DNA of 64,000 nucleotides from Paenibacillus glycanilyticus (GTDB taxonomy: Bacteria > Bacillota > Bacilli > Paenibacillales > Paenibacillaceae), in assembly GCF_030161375.1 (NCBI RefSeq), contig NZ_BSSQ01000024.1:61844-125843 (forward strand). Reading direction: 5' to 3'. Made by a program: the position numbers and the translations under genes. The notes below the pieces were generated by a model, which had not been told where the DNA came from, ran no database searches, and saw only the letters and a list, made by a program, of their open reading frames with translations. Position 1 is the stretch's first letter. Each line of letters starts with the position of its first letter. Below are positions 42,833-51,475 of this stretch, piece by piece.

Positions 42833-43312
42833 TCACTTCGACTCCTTCGTTTGGTTTTGCTGAATTTCCCATTGGTCCAGAAAGTCCGATGCCGAAGGAA
42901 TGCCTGCTAACACGCTTGACCCCTCTGCTATTCTCGACTGTCTACCTCTCTTTCTCATGAATAGCAATAGCAACCCAACGATTAGAATCGTTCCGCCTAC
43001 TAGCACTACGCCGGTTCCAACACCCTGATCTAATCTTGGTTCGATATGTATGCCGCCCTCACGAAGCTGGAGCACTTGCGCCGGCATCGTTCCTTCCCCT
43101 CCGCGCGGAGCCGGTACGGCTGCGGACTCGCCGCCTCTCATTTCACCCTTTATGCTGCCTACAGGACTGCCATGAAACTCCTGACTAACTCTTACGATGT
43201 TCCCTACATCACGTCCGTGCGTACCCGCTACAATACTTAATCCTGCTCCGACAGCTACGATGATGACAGTTACTAACACCGCTTTTTTCACCCAAGGTTT
43301 AAAACGTCTCAC
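42833..43312 (-). CDS. Small two-TM membrane protein upstream of pspA
   Basis: 159 aa. TM1 near residues 10-28 (AVLVTVIIVAVGAGLSIVAG), an extracellular Gly/Pro-rich loop of about 75 residues, TM2 near 103-120 (VVLVGGTILIVGLLLLFM), then a basic stop-transfer RKRGRQSR and a short cytosolic tail. I recognise no family. GTG start with AAAGGA upstream. Its pairing with pspA suggests a membrane anchor or signal input for it. Confidence 0.75.
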   Translation of the reverse strand: MRRFKPWVKKAVLVTVIIVAVGAGLSIVAGTHGRDVGNIVRVSQEFHGSPVGSIKGEMRGGESAAVPAPRGGEGTMPAQVLQLREGGIHIEPRLDQGVGTGVVLVGGTILIVGLLLLFMRKRGRQSRIAEGSSVLAGIPSASDFLDQWEIQQNQTKESK

Positions 43313-43358
43313 TTATTAATCATCCTTTCACAACAATATTCATGTCTCTACAGTAGCA

Positions 43359-43393
43359 ACTATATCGCGCGTTGGTAAAAGTACGGTAAAGGA
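43359..43393 (-). promoter_or_regulatory. Promoter of the pspA operon with tandem 11-bp repeats
   Basis: Minus-strand -10 TATAGT (43359-43364). Plus-strand units TTGGTAAAAGT (43372-43382) and ACGGTAAAGGA (43383-43393) replace the -35, the same geometry as at 45461-45496. Confidence 0.6.
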
Positions 43394-43395
43394 CA

Positions 43396-43435
43396 GAAAA
43401 ATACCCTTTCTATTCATTTACTGAAGCGAAAGGGT
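43396..43435 (-). terminator. Terminator of the two-component operon
   Basis: ACCCTTT (43403-43409) pairs with AAAGGGT (43429-43435); on the minus strand ATTTTT follows. It lies 13 nt after the kinase stop. Confidence 0.65.
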
Positions 43436-43447
43436 TTGTCCGGCGTG

Positions 43448-44758
43448 CTATACAGGAAACTCTACTGAAAATGTACTTCCTTTTCCAGGTGTACTCTCCA
43501 GGACAACCGAGCCGCGGTGGGCGATTACGATCTGTTTCGCAATCGCCAGCCCAAGTCCCGCGCTGCCTTCCTCGCGAGAACGATGTTTCTCGACCCGGTA
43601 GAACCGATCGAAGATGCGTGGCTGATCCGCTTCGGCAATGCCAATGCCGCTGTCCCGCACAATGATCCGCCACTGCCTCGGGTTAGGATCAAGGCCAACG
43701 TCAACCTTGCCTCCCTCCGGCGTGTACTTGATCGCGTTATCCAACAAAATATAAACCAGTTGTTTCAACCGCTCCGGATCGCCCTTTACCGTTAGCGTAT
43801 CCGGCATCATCATCCGTAGCGTTATCGCTTTCTTCTGAGCAACGCCTTCAAAAGCTAGCACCCACTGACGGATCTTCGCCGCAATGTCGAAATCGATCAT
43901 CTCGAACTCGACTGAACCCGCGTCGGACCTTGCAAGCATGAGCAGATGCTGCACCATGCGGCTCATCCGGCCAATCTCTTCCTTCATATCCGAAACGACT
44001 TCCTTCGAGTAAGGCGTGATGTTATCGCCATTCTCCAGCTCAATGACATCAAGGGAAGTATTCATAATGCTAAGCGGCGTTCTTAATTCATGCGAGGCAT
44101 CCGCCAGAAATTGCTGTTGCTGCTTAAAGACAAGTTGAATGGGAATCATCGCTTTTTTGGACATCGAAGAACTTAGCTTGACCGCTGCAACAATGAAAAT
44201 AATAAGAATAATGACAAATACAATGAACAAATTGCGGAGGATATCCCAATAAAACGTTACATCCTTCGCAGCATAGATCGTTGCCGGCCCACTCGCCGTC
44301 AGAATGGGATGAGCGCCTACAAACAGCAGGCGGCTATCTGTCTTCATAATAAAATTCCCAAAACGCTCTTGCCATTCGGGCTGCCAGCGTAAACGGAACT
44401 TCTCTTCTTCCGGCCGCCATTTTTGAATCACAGCGATATTGTGCTCGCGAAGCTGCGGAAGGGAATCGCTCTCTGCAAGAACTTGACCGCGATTATCCAG
44501 TACATAAAAAAAGGTCAAATCATCGCTGCGATTGTTCTCCAAATCCGGAACAACTACTCGGCCCTCATCAGTAGCGGACAAGGTTGTGCGAAGCGAATTG
44601 CTCTCTTCCCGGTACGTCATAAAGATGAAGAACAGCGATACGATGATCGAGAATAACACCAGAAACAAAACGATAAGCCACGTGTAAGTAAACGTCAGCT
44701 TATTTTGCGTGTATTGAAAGATATCCCGCTTCTTCCCCTGTTTAAGCGTCCATTTCAA
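43448..44758 (-). CDS. Membrane sensor histidine kinase of an envelope-stress system
   Basis: 436 aa. TM1 near residues 27-49, an extracellular loop of about 110 residues, TM2 near 172-192, the dimerisation helix with His223 in DASHELRTPLSIMN, N box LLDNAIKYTPEG near 340, G1 box RDSGIGIAEADQ near 368 and G2 SAGLGLAIAK near 400. EnvZ/CssS-like class. It overlaps the upstream regulator by 17 nt. Confidence 0.9.
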   Translation of the reverse strand: MKWTLKQGKKRDIFQYTQNKLTFTYTWLIVLFLVLFSIIVSLFFIFMTYREESNSLRTTLSATDEGRVVVPDLENNRSDDLTFFYVLDNRGQVLAESDSLPQLREHNIAVIQKWRPEEEKFRLRWQPEWQERFGNFIMKTDSRLLFVGAHPILTASGPATIYAAKDVTFYWDILRNLFIVFVIILIIFIVAAVKLSSSMSKKAMIPIQLVFKQQQQFLADASHELRTPLSIMNTSLDVIELENGDNITPYSKEVVSDMKEEIGRMSRMVQHLLMLARSDAGSVEFEMIDFDIAAKIRQWVLAFEGVAQKKAITLRMMMPDTLTVKGDPERLKQLVYILLDNAIKYTPEGGKVDVGLDPNPRQWRIIVRDSGIGIAEADQPRIFDRFYRVEKHRSREEGSAGLGLAIAKQIVIAHRGSVVLESTPGKGSTFSVEFPV

Positions 44759-45422
44759 ACCGGTAGCCTACCCCCCTGATGCTCTGAATGATCGTTTCAC
44801 CCGCGGAATCATCCAGCTTGTCCCGGAGCATCTTCACGGTCACATCAACATTCTTGTACGAAACATCGCTGCCAAGTCCCCATATGCGATTAAGAATAGC
44901 CTCTCTCGTAAGTACGTTGCCGCTATTCTGCAGGAAGAAATCAAGCAGCTGATACTCCCTCGGACTAAGTTGAATTTCCGCGTTATCTCGCGATAATTGG
45001 CGCGAGGTTCGATTCAGCGCGAAAGACCCGAACCGAACAACATCGAGCTGCCTAGGAGCAAAGTTCCGCCGTGCCAGCACGCGTAGACGGGCAAGCAGTT
45101 CATCCATTTCAAATGGCTTCGTCAGATAGTCGTCGGCTCCTGCATCAAGACCATAGATCTTATCCTGCAGCGAATCCTTAGCCGTCAATAGTACAATGGC
45201 TTGTCCATAATTGCTGCTCCTTAAGCTTTTACACACATCAACACCGTCCATTAGCGGCATCATCCAATCCAATATAAGCACATCATAAGCCGATCCGCAG
45301 GCATAAGAGAGCGCATCCTCGCCGTTCTCTACCCAATCAACGTGATAACCGCCTTTCCTCTCCAGCATATACTTCACAAGTTTACCCAGCTTCTTATCAT
45401 CTTCCGCCAATAAAATATTCAC
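44742..45422 (-). CDS. OmpR-family response regulator
   Basis: 226 aa. Receiver with DD at 8-9, phospho-Asp52 in LILDWMMPLMDG and TKPFEMDELL near 103; winged-helix domain from about 130 (LSPREYQLLDFFLQNSGNVL, VTVKMLRDKLDD). Its own promoter and that of the pspA operon carry matching tandem 11-bp repeats, so it is probably autoregulated and drives pspA. First gene of a two-gene operon with the kinase. Confidence 0.92.
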   Translation of the reverse strand: MNILLAEDDKKLGKLVKYMLERKGGYHVDWVENGEDALSYACGSAYDVLILDWMMPLMDGVDVCKSLRSSNYGQAIVLLTAKDSLQDKIYGLDAGADDYLTKPFEMDELLARLRVLARRNFAPRQLDVVRFGSFALNRTSRQLSRDNAEIQLSPREYQLLDFFLQNSGNVLTREAILNRIWGLGSDVSYKNVDVTVKMLRDKLDDSAGETIIQSIRGVGYRFEMDA

Positions 45423-45460
45423 CTTTAATTCACCGCCGCTACAATTCGAAATAATAGGTT

Positions 45461-45496
45461 AGTATACCAAAGAAACGGTAAAAGTACGGTAAAATT
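45461..45496 (-). promoter_or_regulatory. Autoregulatory promoter with tandem 11-bp repeats
   Basis: Minus-strand -10 TATACT (45461-45466). Plus-strand units ACGGTAAAAGT (45475-45485) and ACGGTAAAATT (45486-45496) lie in tandem over the -35 position. Confidence 0.65.
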
Positions 45497-45500
45497 TGAA

Positions 45501-45534
45501 CAAAAAAAATAGCTGACCCTAAGGACAGCTATTT
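45501..45534 (-). terminator. Terminator of the PhyH-family gene
   Basis: AAATAGCTG (45507-45515) pairs with CAGCTATTT (45526-45534); on the minus strand the stem runs into eight T. Confidence 0.85.
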
Positions 45535-45543
45535 CGTTACTGC

Positions 45544-46284
45544 TTATTCGTTAACAAATTGACTTCCCGCTATATTCTCACCGCGTGCAAGCCAAACCTT
45601 AAAGCCCGGATTCTTCTCCGGAATAACTCTCGCCTCCGTGGAGAAGTATCGCATCGTATAGCCGCATCTGCGGAAAGGACTCGTGTTCGCCGCAGCTCCA
45701 TGAATAATTCTCGAATCATGCAGAGAACATTCTCCAGGTTCCAGTTCGAAATATACAGCCTCCGATTCATTGATATTCTTAATCTGACTGCCGAAAATAT
45801 TGTTGTCTTCGTTTACGGACTCGTATTCAGAAAAGCCGTTGGTATGAGTGCCCGGAATAACTCTCATACAGCCGTTTTCCTTATTGCTCGGATCAATGGC
45901 TAACCAAACGGTTACAATCTTATCCATTCTGTCTAGTCTGCCTTTCCAATAAGCAGAATCCTCATGCCACGGCGTCTGTTTGCCTACAAGCGGCTCTTTG
46001 GCTATAAAATGGCTGGACCAAAGCCCGATATTAGGGCCAATGAGCGGTTCGACCAGGTCCAGCACTTCATCGCTGAGCAGAAACTTTAACAAACGTTCAT
46101 CGCGGAAATGCGGGGTATCCAGCTCGCTGTTCAGCTTTCTTCCTACCGCTGCCCATTGCTCTTCGAATATTGTAGAGAGTTCCAGCATTTTTTCAGGTGA
46201 AAACAAAGGTTTTTGGTGCAGCAGGTATCCATTGTTCCGATAGTAGGATACTTCATCATTCGTAAGCAACAAATTAGTCATCAT
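45544..46284 (-). CDS. Phytanoyl-CoA dioxygenase (PhyH)-family protein
   Basis: 246 aa Fe(II)/2-oxoglutarate oxygenase. The His-x-Asp pair is in PWHEDSAYWKG and the distal His in DSRIIHGAAANTSP, followed by the oxoglutarate-binding Arg in FRRCGYTMRYFS. Substrate unknown. Ribosome site AAAGGAG. Divergent from an AraC regulator 169 bp away, a pairing frequent in Paenibacillus, so that regulator is its likely activator. Confidence 0.85.
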   Translation of the reverse strand: MMTNLLLTNDEVSYYRNNGYLLHQKPLFSPEKMLELSTIFEEQWAAVGRKLNSELDTPHFRDERLLKFLLSDEVLDLVEPLIGPNIGLWSSHFIAKEPLVGKQTPWHEDSAYWKGRLDRMDKIVTVWLAIDPSNKENGCMRVIPGTHTNGFSEYESVNEDNNIFGSQIKNINESEAVYFELEPGECSLHDSRIIHGAAANTSPFRRCGYTMRYFSTEARVIPEKNPGFKVWLARGENIAGSQFVNE

Positions 46285-46453
46285 TAACTCGCTCCTTTAC
46301 ATGATTTCTTTCATATCCCTATCATAATTACTTCGGCTTTGCTCAGCTACGTATCCATTCGGAGAAATGATGCATATTTTCGGATTATTCAAAAATCATC
46401 TTTATAATCGACATGAAATCCGATATAGTTTTATCAAAAACAGGTGGCGACTT

Positions 46454-47305
46454 ATGACTGTCGAATGGACTCCCGAAAGATTGTTAAATGAACAATACTT
46501 AGACGTTTCCTCCCCTTTTCGCATATTCCACCATTCAATTTCCAGCAAAATTGAAACTCATTGGCATGAATTTTTCGAAATCGCCTTTGTGTTATCCGGA
46601 AGTGGAGTACATACGCTTAATGGCGTATCTAAGAGATTGGAGCGAGGCATGCTGTTTCTACTCACTCCTGCTGATTTCCACGAGATTGTACCCGATCCCG
46701 GAGAGACAATCCTGCTATACGATTTAATTTTCCTTGAATCCTTCATCAGGGACGAAATAATCGAGCTCATCTTTGCCAATTCACCATACTTGCATCAATT
46801 TGAGGATAAAGAAGCCGATCGATTAGAGGAGCTTTGCCGCCGCATCTGGGATGAAAGCCGTCAGGCCGACATTGGCCATCGCATTGTTATTCAAGGATCA
46901 CTTGAACGACTATTAATAGACTTGGCAAGGGCCTGTAGATCATTTGCCCCGGCCGAATCAACAAGTTCTTCCGATCCCACTCTCCTTCATCCGTCGCTTC
47001 GCCGAACCTTGGTTTATCTGCATCACCATTTCAGAGAGCCGCTCACACTTGCCAAGGTGGCGGATTATGCGGGGTTATCCGCTACATACTTCAGCGAATG
47101 CTTCAGCAAGCAAGTAGGCCTTCCTTATCAAATTTACTTACAGCAATTAAGATTGCAATTTGCCAAATCTCTTCTTGCTTCCACAGAACTGACGATTACC
47201 GAGGTATGCTTTGCAGCCGGATTTAATACCGTTCCCCATTTCGAGAGAGTCTTCAAACAAACTTACCGTCAAACGCCAAGCGGTTACCGCAAAACGCAAG
47301 CTTAG
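46454..47305 (+). CDS. AraC-family regulator with cupin sensor domain
   Basis: 283 aa. N-terminal cupin (SSKIETHWHEFFEIAFVLSG; RGMLFLLTPADFHEI) and C-terminal double helix-turn-helix (LTLAKVADYAGLSATYFSEC; ITEVCFAAGFNTVPHFERVF). I start at the ATG at 46454 with AGGTGG 6 nt upstream; the frame extends to 46367 without a ribosome site. Divergent from the PhyH-family gene, its probable target. Confidence 0.85.
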   Translation: MTVEWTPERLLNEQYLDVSSPFRIFHHSISSKIETHWHEFFEIAFVLSGSGVHTLNGVSKRLERGMLFLLTPADFHEIVPDPGETILLYDLIFLESFIRDEIIELIFANSPYLHQFEDKEADRLEELCRRIWDESRQADIGHRIVIQGSLERLLIDLARACRSFAPAESTSSSDPTLLHPSLRRTLVYLHHHFREPLTLAKVADYAGLSATYFSECFSKQVGLPYQIYLQQLRLQFAKSLLASTELTITEVCFAAGFNTVPHFERVFKQTYRQTPSGYRKTQA

Positions 47306-47337
47306 AACCCCCCAGTCCATTGGAATGGGGGGTTCTG
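47306..47337 (+). terminator. Hairpin after the AraC gene
   Basis: AACCCCCCA pairs with TGGGGGGTT within about 47307-47335, directly after the stop; it lacks a T-run. Confidence 0.45.
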
Positions 47338-47370
47338 CTAAGCCTCCTTAACCTCAAATGGAAAGCAGGC

Positions 47371-47423
47371 TTTACATTTATCGCACTTAACGATATACTC
47401 GCTTCATGGAAAGTTAACTTTCC
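47371..47423 (+). promoter_or_regulatory. Strong promoter with palindromic operator of the Xre gene
   Basis: TTTACA (47371-47376), 17 nt, TATACT (47394-47399). The 16-bp perfect palindrome GGAAAGTTAACTTTCC (47408-47423) sits at the expected transcription start, a repressor position. Confidence 0.65.
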
Positions 47424-47445
47424 GTATGGGGAGGGGGCGACTGTA

Positions 47446-47652
47446 TTGAACAACCGTTTAGAAGAAATACGCAAAGAGCGCGGAATTAAACAAGAAGAAT
47501 TAGCAGCGGCTCTTGAGGTATCCAGGCAAACGATCGGTTCGCTTGAAAACGGACGTTATAACCCATCCATCCTGTTGGCGTTCAAGATTGCTCGTTTTTT
47601 CGGTATGAGTATCGAGGAAATTTTTATTTATGAGGAGGATGGACAGGTATGA
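47446..47652 (+). CDS. Small Xre-family DNA-binding protein
   Basis: 68 aa, a single helix-turn-helix: NRLEEIRKERGIKQEELAAA, LEVSRQTIGSLENGRYNPS, with the typical FFGMSIEEIFIYEED end of the YozG/Bacillus small Xre group. TTG start at 47446 with GGAGG upstream. The palindrome 22 bp before its start is the likely self-operator. It overlaps the following membrane-protein gene by 4 nt, a common Xre/membrane-protein pairing. Confidence 0.88.
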   Translation: MNNRLEEIRKERGIKQEELAAALEVSRQTIGSLENGRYNPSILLAFKIARFFGMSIEEIFIYEEDGQV

Positions 47653-48074
47653 ACAAATCGATTTATTTTCTTATGTTGGCTAGCGTAGTCCTGCTAGCTG
47701 GCGGTCTGTACTTCATCAAAACCATTGAAGATCCCCAAGGCATGCTGCAAGCTTTGCCTTTTATCTGCTTTGGGCTTGGTTGCGGTATGTTTGGTCACGG
47801 AATGGGAGAAATTTTGACCGGCTTTGCCATGAAGCATAATCCCGCGGCGGCAAAGAAGCTAGAGATTGAGAAGAAGGACGAACGTAACCTGGCAATTACC
47901 AATCGGGCAAAAGCAAAAGGATATGACATGATGACGTTTATGTTTATCCCAATAATTACGGCCTTATCTTTAATGAGTATAGATATAACCGTTTTATTGC
48001 TATTGATTTTCGTCTATTTGTTTTCACTTGGATATAGCTCTTACTACCGCGTTAAATATTATAAGGAGATGTAA
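47649..48074 (+). CDS. Membrane protein coupled to the Xre regulator
   Basis: 141 aa with four predicted TM helices: two near the N-terminus (IYFLMLASVVLLAGGLYFI; LPFICFGLGCGMFGHGMG), a charged loop with KKDERNLAITNRAKAKGYDM resembling DUF2178-type proteins, then two more (FIPIITALSLMSI; VLLLLIFVYLFSLGY). Function unknown. Overlaps the Xre stop by 4 nt, so the two are translationally coupled. Confidence 0.78.
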   Translation: MNKSIYFLMLASVVLLAGGLYFIKTIEDPQGMLQALPFICFGLGCGMFGHGMGEILTGFAMKHNPAAAKKLEIEKKDERNLAITNRAKAKGYDMMTFMFIPIITALSLMSIDITVLLLLIFVYLFSLGYSSYYRVKYYKEM

Positions 48075-48098
48075 GTGCAGTCGTCTCCTAGTAAGCCG

Positions 48099-49016
48099 TC
48101 AGATTGGGGAAGATCCTTCTGTCGGCCAATGCCACCGCACCAAATCTTCGCTCCATGCGATCCCGATGCAAGCATGCGTATCGAATATGATTTCTTCGTC
48201 TTGCGGTCCCGTACCATGATAAAACATGACGTATTTGCCGATTCCTTCGAATGAAGTGCCGTCCCATACGAACCCGGCTGTGATCCGACCGCGTGCCCAT
48301 TCCCATTGCTGTTGCCCGAGTGTAATCAGCCCAGCGTCATGAACCCAATGAACAAGATCATTCGAACGCATGACGCCGATTCCGTTCTTCGGTGAATGCA
48401 GCATGACATATTGATCCCCTCTGGGAATGACGCATACGTTCTCTCCAGCATCCGCATGTCCGGCGTAGGTCCAATCCAACAAATCGTAGGAGTACGACAT
48501 GCTGACTCCGTTCTGTTTGTAAAAGCACCACCACTTGCCTGGCTCCTGCCTGCTCTCAACGAGATACGGGTCGATCATCCGTCCCATCTCCGCGACGGAA
48601 ACATCGTCCCCCTTCAGTCTAAGCAGCTCCGGTTTCGTCCAGTTAACGAGGTCCAAACTATGCATGACAAAGATACGGGCCGACTCGTTCGCGTACTTCT
48701 CACCGTTAGGCCGCGGGTACGTCTGCAAGCACATCGTCCAACGATCTCCTTGCCGAACAACGTTTCCGGGGCTAGAATAGTTCAAACCTGCATCCCTCGG
48801 CGTCAGCTTGCGCGGCTCGCTCCAGTCGATTAAGTTCCGGCTTTCGCTCGTTGCCGTATACAGGTACACCTTACCATCGGATTCCGTCTCTACTAAAGTA
48901 TAGAACATCCGAAAACACCCGTCGGCGAAGAGGACCGCAGGATCCCGATACGCGGTCCGGTCATCGCCTTTCAATAAAATTGGCGAAGGAATCTGCTCTA
49001 ATTTTACGTGCTGCAT
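48099..49016 (-). CDS. GH43/GH32-like five-bladed beta-propeller glycosidase
   Basis: About 305 aa, no signal peptide, so intracellular. Propeller repeats are visible (YRDPAVLFADGCFRMFYTLV; SRNLIDWSEPRKL; SLDLVNWTKPELL; SNDLVHWVHDAG; SEDLVRWHWP). YRDP provides the base Asp and MIDPYLVE the middle Asp; the Glu acid is not certain. The ATG at 49016 is chosen because upstream in-frame starts lie inside the AraC gene. Last gene of the glycan operon; probably trims imported oligosaccharides. Confidence 0.78.
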   Translation of the reverse strand: MQHVKLEQIPSPILLKGDDRTAYRDPAVLFADGCFRMFYTLVETESDGKVYLYTATSESRNLIDWSEPRKLTPRDAGLNYSSPGNVVRQGDRWTMCLQTYPRPNGEKYANESARIFVMHSLDLVNWTKPELLRLKGDDVSVAEMGRMIDPYLVESRQEPGKWWCFYKQNGVSMSYSYDLLDWTYAGHADAGENVCVIPRGDQYVMLHSPKNGIGVMRSNDLVHWVHDAGLITLGQQQWEWARGRITAGFVWDGTSFEGIGKYVMFYHGTGPQDEEIIFDTHACIGIAWSEDLVRWHWPTEGSSPI

Positions 49017-49056
49017 GAAATTTGTCAGCCCTTCCCTCCCCGCTTCGGAGGATATT

Positions 49057-51417
49057 TTAAATCTTCCATATTCCCATGCCGTTCCCGCGAAGCGCTTGAT
49101 CTCTATACTCACCCGGCGTCTTGCCGGTCTCCATCTTGAACGCTTTGGCGAACGACTGTACCGTTAAGTACCCGACCTGCAAGGCAATGTCTTGGACTTT
49201 CAAGTTCTGCTCGCTTAGCAACTTCTTGGCTTTCTCAATCCGCTTGCCGCTTATCGTTTCCTTAAGCGTCAAGCCAGTCTCTTCCTTATAAATTTTCCGC
49301 AAGTGGGAGGTACTGATTGCAAATAGTTCGCTGAGCCGCTCGATCGACAAATCCGCGCCAAGATTCTCGTCCACGTACGCAGTGACGCTTGTGACTAACT
49401 CTTTGTTCTTCATGCTTCGCTTCTGATCCAGCTGGTCAAGAATTAAATCGTACAGAACCTGCATGTACTTCACCATGCTTTGCATCGTTTCCAGCTCGAT
49501 CAGGTCCGTATAGCTGAGCTGCTGAATGGATGATTGAAAGCCGAGATTCGCATCAATCTCGTAAATACACCTTAAGGAAGATGAGAATAGCTGTAAGAAG
49601 TATTGTCTAACAACTTCAAGCTGCTTCGAATGATGTTCCACCATATGGCTTTCGAAGGCCAGCAGGCTTTGAGTTACGCCTTCACGGTTGCCCGTCTTAA
49701 AAAAGGTGAGCAGTTGCTTCTCGATCTTGAGCGGATACAACGCGATGGCCGACTCTGCTTGCCGTTCTTCATAAAAAATAATGTTGTTATATCCATAAAT
49801 CAGCTTTTGGCCAACCGCGGAATCGGCTTCCGAATAACACTCGCCAAGTTCGTTTAATCCTCTATGGACCGAGCTGACGCCAAGCGTAACCGTCATTTTA
49901 GATTCAGCCTGCAGCTTCTCGTGAAGTTCCCGCAGCCACGTATACAGCTCGGCGCGAATGGATTCAAATTCATCACCGGCATGGCGAGAGTTGAGGACGA
50001 GAACCATCTCGTTCGACTCGGCTTCGACCAGATAGCCCCAATAAGTTCTCTCAACAAACGCCTCTGTTTGAATCTGCTCGGTTACTTTTACAAGCAGCTC
50101 GTTGCGCTGAGATTCATGTGCTTCCTGACTGAATTTTGTGAAGTCGTCCAGAGAGACGATCACGATAATAAAGTTTCCAACCGGATCAAGTTCAACTCCG
50201 TAATATTCCAGGCGTTCCTGCGTTCGGGACGAATCCGTCTCGGCCCCGCCGGCAAGCCGCAACAAAAATTTATTCCGGCTCTGCTTCTCGTAATCTTTGA
50301 GCAGCAACGTCAAATCCTGGTTGTGAACGATGAGCCGATTTACGTTATGCTCGATTTGCGCCATTTCCTTGCTGTTGTCCGCGACGGATCGAACCTCATC
50401 GCGCGAGGCCCCTCGGAGCAAATACAATAGACGGTTAAGCGGATTAAAGATGCGCCTTGATAACAGCAGCGATCCTAGTAAACTCAGCAAGATGGCAAGC
50501 GTACATATCATAACCGTAACTTTGCTCCATACGTTCAGGCTCTTGGTAATCGCCGACTTTGGCATCGTGTAAATGTATTTCCAACCGCTTGATTCCGATT
50601 GCACGTAGCAGATAAGCGATTTCGTATTTTGTACAGTCGCAAAGATGCTGCCCGAGATGCCTTTCAATAACGAGATATTGAATTCACCCGGCAAATTGCC
50701 GATCGACGGCGAGTCTGCTGAGGTTTTCTGCGATAGAATGTGGCCATCCCGGTCGGTAACGACCAGTTGAGCGTCTTTATTCGTGTTGAGAGAGTCCATG
50801 ATTTTAATCAAATAATCACTCTTAATGTTCATGACGACGTAAGCTGCAGGCGTACCGCTATGAATAATCGGCAATGTCTTCACGATGGTAATGACTGTCT
50901 CGTCCCGAACCGAAGAGATTCCGGGCAATGCCCGGGTACGGTCGAACGACTTATCGATGGATTGACCGACTAGAGATTCCGCAAAAGCGCGGTCGTTGAA
51001 CTGGTCAAGCGGCAATGCGCCATATGTGGAAGATAGAACGAATTTGGGTCCGGTATAGTAAATATAAACCGAATGAATATAATCGGTTGCCAGAACGACG
51101 CTGTCTAATCTTTGCTGAATCCGCAGCTGCATTAAGATATCCGAGCTATTCTGGTATTCCATATAGTTCATAAAAGTAGAATCCAGAAATACGGCCTCCA
51201 TCGCCTTATCGACTTCGGATAGGACGATCTCTTGGCCGTTCTTCAGCAACTGTAGCGTATTGCTGTTCGACTGGATCGCGTCCTTCCACAGAATCTTCGA
51301 GGACGAGTAGTACAGGGCACCGCCTGATGTAAACGCAACCAATAAAGATAATGCCAAGAAATAATAGAAGTATTCATATAAGCTGCTCTGCATGAAGCGC
51401 CATCTTCTTCTATTCAT
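49057..51417 (-). CDS. Membrane-spanning AraC-family regulator
   Basis: 786 aa. TM1 near residues 18-38 (YFYYFLALSLLVAFTSGGAL), an extracellular Cache-like sensor of about 240 residues, TM2 near 290-312 (TLAILLSLLGSLLLSRR), a cytosolic region of about 350 residues, and an AraC DNA-binding domain at the C-terminus (LSIERLSELFAISTSHLRKI; VQDIALQVGYLTVQSFAKAF). One-component equivalent of a YesM/YesN pair. ATG 51417 has GGGGAGG upstream. Probably reads the paired operators at 55079-55122 and 60539-60582. Confidence 0.88.
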   Translation of the reverse strand: MNRRRWRFMQSSLYEYFYYFLALSLLVAFTSGGALYYSSSKILWKDAIQSNSNTLQLLKNGQEIVLSEVDKAMEAVFLDSTFMNYMEYQNSSDILMQLRIQQRLDSVVLATDYIHSVYIYYTGPKFVLSSTYGALPLDQFNDRAFAESLVGQSIDKSFDRTRALPGISSVRDETVITIVKTLPIIHSGTPAAYVVMNIKSDYLIKIMDSLNTNKDAQLVVTDRDGHILSQKTSADSPSIGNLPGEFNISLLKGISGSIFATVQNTKSLICYVQSESSGWKYIYTMPKSAITKSLNVWSKVTVMICTLAILLSLLGSLLLSRRIFNPLNRLLYLLRGASRDEVRSVADNSKEMAQIEHNVNRLIVHNQDLTLLLKDYEKQSRNKFLLRLAGGAETDSSRTQERLEYYGVELDPVGNFIIVIVSLDDFTKFSQEAHESQRNELLVKVTEQIQTEAFVERTYWGYLVEAESNEMVLVLNSRHAGDEFESIRAELYTWLRELHEKLQAESKMTVTLGVSSVHRGLNELGECYSEADSAVGQKLIYGYNNIIFYEERQAESAIALYPLKIEKQLLTFFKTGNREGVTQSLLAFESHMVEHHSKQLEVVRQYFLQLFSSSLRCIYEIDANLGFQSSIQQLSYTDLIELETMQSMVKYMQVLYDLILDQLDQKRSMKNKELVTSVTAYVDENLGADLSIERLSELFAISTSHLRKIYKEETGLTLKETISGKRIEKAKKLLSEQNLKVQDIALQVGYLTVQSFAKAFKMETGKTPGEYRDQALRGNGMGIWKI

Positions 51418-51475
51418 AGATGATTCTCCTCCCCATGCTAAGCCGAATAGTTGCGTCTCATCATTCGCAGATCCC

